NCBI GenBank assembly: GCA_030615045.1
Contig: JAUWZY010000037.1
Location: 1-8,212 of the forward strand
Origin: Chloroflexota bacterium
GTDB lineage: Bacteria > Chloroflexota > Dehalococcoidia > SZUA-161 > JAUWZY01
DNA: 8,212 bases
Direction of reading: 5' to 3'
Shown: positions 5,275 to 8,212 of the stretch, piece after piece
How positions within the stretch are numbered: position 1 is the first letter of the stretch
Layout of the letters: every line of letters starts with the position of its first letter
Notes under the pieces: generated by a model
What the model was told of the DNA's origin: nothing
Seen by the model: only the letters and a program-made list of their open reading frames with translations
The model's database searches: none
Made by a program: the position numbers and the translations under genes

Positions 5275-7101
5275 TCATAAATAATCCTTAACCTTCTGGG
5301 AGAGCTTTCTGGTCATGCCCGGGACTGCGGCCAGCTCGTCGGTGGCGGCATCCTTAATTCCCTGAACGGAGCGGAACTTCTTCAGCAGCGCCCGCCTGCG
5401 CTTGGGCCCGATGCCAGGAACGGCGTCCAGGCCAGAGGTCAGGGCTTCCCTTTTGCGCACCCGCTGATGATAGGCCAGGGCGAAGCGGTGAGCTTCATCA
5501 CGGATTCGCTGCAACAGATAAAGCGCCTGGGAGTTGCGGGGCAGGATTATCGACTCCGCCACCTCGGGCACGAAGACCTCTTCGTTTTCCTTGGCAATGC
5601 TGGCTATAGGGACGAAATCGATCTCAAGCTCCTCAAGCACCTCCAGGGCAGAATTGAGATGCCCCCGGCCGCCGTCGATGAGAACTAAATCCGGGATTAC
5701 GCCCCAGGAGACTCTTTCATCCCTGAACACCCCAGCCCGCTTAAAGCGCCGACTCAGCACCTCCCGGATCATGGCATAGTCATCGATCTGAGTCACCGCC
5801 TTGATCTTAAACCGGCGATAAGCTGATGATTTAGGGCGCCCGTTCTCGAAGACCACCATGCTCCCCACCGCCGCCGTGCCCCGAATATCCGATATATCAT
5901 AGCACTCGATCCGCTCCGGCAAGCGGGGCAAATTGAGTTGCTCTTGTATCTCCTCCAGGGCAGCAGAGGTCTTGCCGCTATCGGTGAGCCACTGCACCTT
6001 AAGCTGCTCCAGAATTTGACTCGCATTCTCCTGCACCATACCAACAAGCTTTTTCCTCTCCCCGCGCTGCGGCACGTGAAGCCTGACCTTAGAGCCCTTT
6101 CTACCCTCAAGCCAGGTCTCGATGAGGGGCAGTTCGGCGGGCTCGGTCTGGAGCAGTATCTGAGGCGGCACGTAGGGGGCGGAGCCGTAGAACTGCTGCA
6201 GGAAGCTATTCATGACCTGACTCGGCTCCTCATCCTGAGTCCCCTCCAGGACGAAATGCTCCCGACCAATGACCTTGCCGCCACGGACGAAGAACACCTG
6301 AACGCAAGCCTGGTCCCCGTCCCGGGCAAAGGCGATCACATCCTCATCGCCGACGGCGGTGGAAACCATCTTCTGAGACTGCATCACCCTCTCCACTGCC
6401 TGAAACTGGTCGCGGAGAAAAGCTGCCTTTTCAAAGCGAAGCTCTTGAGCCGCCTGCCCCATTTTCCGGCGCAGCTCCCGAACCACCCGCTCCTGCCGCC
6501 CCTCAAGGAACAGGACCACCTGCTTTATCATCTCCTGATACTCTTTTCTGGTCATAGCTCCGATGCACGGGCCGAGGCAGCGACGGATATGATACTCGAG
6601 GCAGGGACGGGCATCAGTGCCGGTGATATTCCTGTTGCAGGAGCGATAGGGGAACAGCTTCTTGACCAAATCCAAGGTCTTGCGCAGCGAGCTGGCGCTG
6701 GCGAAGGGACCAAAATAGCGGCCGCCATCATCCTGGAAGCGCCTGGTGATATAGATTCGGGGCCAATCTTCGCTTACATTGATCTTGAGATAGGGATAGC
6801 TTTTATCGTCCTTGAGCCGCACGTTGTAGCGGGGGCGATGCTTCTTGATCAGGTTACACTCGAGGATGAGGGCCTCCTGTTCGGAATCGGTGACGATGAA
6901 ATCGACTTCCTCGACCTTAGCCACCATTCTCTGCAGCTTTGGGGTGAGAGCGTAAGGGGTGCCGAAATAAGACCTGACCCGATTCCTCAGGCTCGAGCCC
7001 TTGCCCACATAAAGAACGCCCCCGGAGTTATCCTGCAACAGATAGACGCCGGGCTTCCTCGGCAGTGCCTTGAGCTGCTGTTCAAACCTTTCCTGCTTCA
7101 T
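5275..7101 (-). CDS. uvrC: UvrABC system protein C (excinuclease subunit)
   Basis: UvrC makes both incisions flanking a DNA lesion handed over by UvrA/UvrB. The 608-residue product is full length (family about 590-620). The order is: a GIY-YIG nuclease domain at 13-95 (PGVYLL with Y20, YVGKG at 31-35, E81 in LECNLIKKHRPRYN); cysteines C155, C167, C175 and C179 in the positions of the [4Fe-4S] cluster reported for E. coli UvrC; a UVR UvrB-binding helix around 208-242; the RNase-H-like 5' nuclease at about 395-545 (YDISD with D402, LIDGG with D476, RDEAHRF with H538); and two helix-hairpin-helix motifs at 557-608. I chose ATG 7101 (MKQERFEQQL), which puts PGVY at 17-20; GTG 7122 in frame is possible but adds seven unconserved residues. 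It overlaps the rel stop by 20 bases, so translation is probably coupled. Confidence 0.96.
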   Translation of the reverse strand: MKQERFEQQLKALPRKPGVYLLQDNSGGVLYVGKGSSLRNRVRSYFGTPYALTPKLQRMVAKVEEVDFIVTDSEQEALILECNLIKKHRPRYNVRLKDDKSYPYLKINVSEDWPRIYITRRFQDDGGRYFGPFASASSLRKTLDLVKKLFPYRSCNRNITGTDARPCLEYHIRRCLGPCIGAMTRKEYQEMIKQVVLFLEGRQERVVRELRRKMGQAAQELRFEKAAFLRDQFQAVERVMQSQKMVSTAVGDEDVIAFARDGDQACVQVFFVRGGKVIGREHFVLEGTQDEEPSQVMNSFLQQFYGSAPYVPPQILLQTEPAELPLIETWLEGRKGSKVRLHVPQRGERKKLVGMVQENASQILEQLKVQWLTDSGKTSAALEEIQEQLNLPRLPERIECYDISDIRGTAAVGSMVVFENGRPKSSAYRRFKIKAVTQIDDYAMIREVLSRRFKRAGVFRDERVSWGVIPDLVLIDGGRGHLNSALEVLEELEIDFVPIASIAKENEEVFVPEVAESIILPRNSQALYLLQRIRDEAHRFALAYHQRVRKREALTSGLDAVPGIGPKRRRALLKKFRSVQGIKDAATDELAAVPGMTRKLSQKVKDYL

Positions 7102-8212
7102 CACCACCGCCCCGGGTGACACCGATCACGCCACGAATCCCCTCCAGCTTGGAAAACAGCCGGCTCAACTGCCCGATGCCCGTAATCTCCAAAGTGAGGG
7201 AAATGGAGGTTATGCCGTCGTTATGCTCGGCGCTGCTTATGGCAGCTATATTTACCCTTTCCCCAGAGACAATAGTGCTGATGTCCTTTAACAGCCCCAC
7301 CCGGTCCCAGGCTTCAACATGAACCGGCACCGGGTAAGAGCGGTCGACAGCGCCCCAGCTAACCGGAACCAGTCTCTCCCTCTCATCTTCATGGACAATA
7401 TTGGGGCAATCCTTACGATGAATAGTAACCCCCCTCGTCCTGGTGATAAAGCCGATGATGTCGTCGCCGGGAACAGGATTGCAGCAGGGGGCCAGGCGAG
7501 TCAGCAAATCACCGACCCCGAGCACCTGGATCGCTGACGAGAGCCTTGGTTGCCTTGGCGCCGTGATCGCAGGCTGAGGGCGCTCCTCCTGTGCAGTCAG
7601 CTTAGACCTGAGTTGATGGATGTTGACATCGCCGCAGCCAATGGCGGCCAGAAAATCGTTCCCTTCGTCATAGCCGAAGAGAGCGGCGATTCGCTCCTGT
7701 TCCAACGAGGTGAGGCCGAGGCGTCTCAACTCCTTATCCAAAAGCTCCTGACCTCGCTTGATATTCTCCGCCCGCTCCTGCTTACGAAACCACTGCCTGA
7801 TCTTCTCCTGAGCGTGGCGGGTTTTGACATAGCCCAGATCGAGGTTGAGCCAGTCGAGGCTGGGAGCGCGCTCGGTTTTGGCACTCAGAATCTCAACCGC
7901 ATCGCCGTTTTGCAGTTGACAATCCAAGGAGACGAGCCTCCCGTTTACCTTAGCGCCAACGCAGCGATGTCCCAGGTCGGTATGGATGCGATAGGCGAAA
8001 TCGAGCGGGGTTGCGCCTCTGGGCAGCTCCTTTATCTCACCCTTGGGGGTAAAGACATAAACCTGATCGTGAAAGATATCGGTCTTGACCGACTCAACGA
8101 AGGCGGTGCCGCTAAGCTCCCACTGCCATGCCATTAGCTGCCTGAGCCAGGTCATCTTCTGCTCAAAGTGCATATCCCTTTTCGCCACCTCCTTATAGCG
8201 CCAATGGGCGGC
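7082..8212 (-). CDS. relA: RelA/SpoT-family (p)ppGpp synthetase/hydrolase, C-terminal half (N-terminus beyond window)
   Basis: The frame is open through the right edge, and the first visible residues AAHWRYKE are the conserved end of the catalytic half of long RelA/SpoT proteins. The GTG at 8188 is therefore internal, not a start. The 376 visible residues hold the regulatory half. The TGS domain is at about 45-110 (DIFHDQVYVFTPKGEIKELP, then GATPLDFAYRIHTDLGHRCVG). A helical region follows to about 205. Next is a zinc-finger/RIS domain with CC at 243-244 in RLAPCCNPVPGD and the HRKDC segment. An ACT domain covers about 293-372 (WDRVGLLKDISTIVSGERVNI). The protein makes and/or degrades the alarmone (p)ppGpp and senses starvation on the ribosome through these C-terminal domains. 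The hydrolase and synthetase motifs are outside the window, so RelA, SpoT or bifunctional Rel cannot be told apart. It is followed by uvrC with a 20-base overlap. Confidence 0.95.
   Translation of the reverse strand, partial: AAHWRYKEVAKRDMHFEQKMTWLRQLMAWQWELSGTAFVESVKTDIFHDQVYVFTPKGEIKELPRGATPLDFAYRIHTDLGHRCVGAKVNGRLVSLDCQLQNGDAVEILSAKTERAPSLDWLNLDLGYVKTRHAQEKIRQWFRKQERAENIKRGQELLDKELRRLGLTSLEQERIAALFGYDEGNDFLAAIGCGDVNIHQLRSKLTAQEERPQPAITAPRQPRLSSAIQVLGVGDLLTRLAPCCNPVPGDDIIGFITRTRGVTIHRKDCPNIVHEDERERLVPVSWGAVDRSYPVPVHVEAWDRVGLLKDISTIVSGERVNIAAISSAEHNDGITSISLTLEITGIGQLSRLFSKLEGIRGVIGVTRGGGDEAGKV

Noticed and set aside
5938..7119. Long plus-strand open frame (393 codons) opposite uvrC
   Set aside because: It is antisense to a complete, well-conserved UvrC, is rich in leucine and histidine from reverse-complement codon bias, and has no recognisable domain.
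7550..8137. Plus-strand frame of 195 codons opposite rel
   Set aside because: It lies antisense to the conserved TGS and helical region of the RelA/SpoT protein and shows no motif; a shadow frame.
8186..8188. GTG as a start for a short RelA-like protein
   Set aside because: The upstream in-frame codons spell AAHWRYKE, a conserved RelA/SpoT segment, so the gene continues beyond the right edge.

Overview
The window is compact bacterial DNA with mixed coding directions, short intergenic gaps and good Shine-Dalgarno sites. I see no RNA genes, transposase, integrase or CRISPR array. The gene set (rel-uvrC pair, Fe-S aldo/keto reductase, DUF72 protein, GYD-domain protein, phytoene-desaturase-type oxidoreductase) fits an uncultured anaerobic or microaerophilic bacterium. 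My impression is Chloroflexota (Dehalococcoidia-like), but that is a low-confidence guess from gene content, not something the sequence proves.

Layout from left to right. At 1-1316 (minus, running off the left edge) is an FAD-dependent phytoene-desaturase/CrtISO-like oxidoreductase. A 248-base divergent intergenic region follows and holds a good minus-strand promoter. At 1565-2290 (plus) is a DUF72 protein. At 2305-3354 (minus) is an aldo/keto reductase with a C-terminal double [4Fe-4S] domain. At 3381-3473 (plus) is an orphan copy of the DUF72 3' end. At 3517-4790 (minus) is a two-gene, translationally coupled, lower-GC module of unknown function: a small protein with a predicted winged-helix end, then a helical protein with a HEPN-like RX4H motif plus a predicted winged helix. 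At 4891 to about 5003 (minus) is an orphan copy of the uvrC 3' end. At 5016-5261 (minus) is a small GYD-domain protein. At 5275-7101 (minus) is uvrC. At 7082-8212 (minus, running off the right edge) is the C-terminal half of a RelA/SpoT-type (p)ppGpp enzyme.

The housekeeping part is the rel-uvrC-GYD run. These genes overlap or are separated by only 13 bases, so they are probably one transcript that starts right of the window and joins stringent-response control, nucleotide excision repair and a small protein of unknown role.

The unusual feature is the middle. Two unrelated genes, DUF72 and uvrC, point towards each other. Each is followed immediately by one gene and then by a diverged, in-frame second copy of its own 3' end. 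The unknown two-gene module sits exactly between these two displaced 3' ends. This suggests repeated gene insertion or recombination between convergent genes, with the 3' ends acting as homology or attachment sites. The module could be a toxin-antitoxin or defence cassette, but that is inference.
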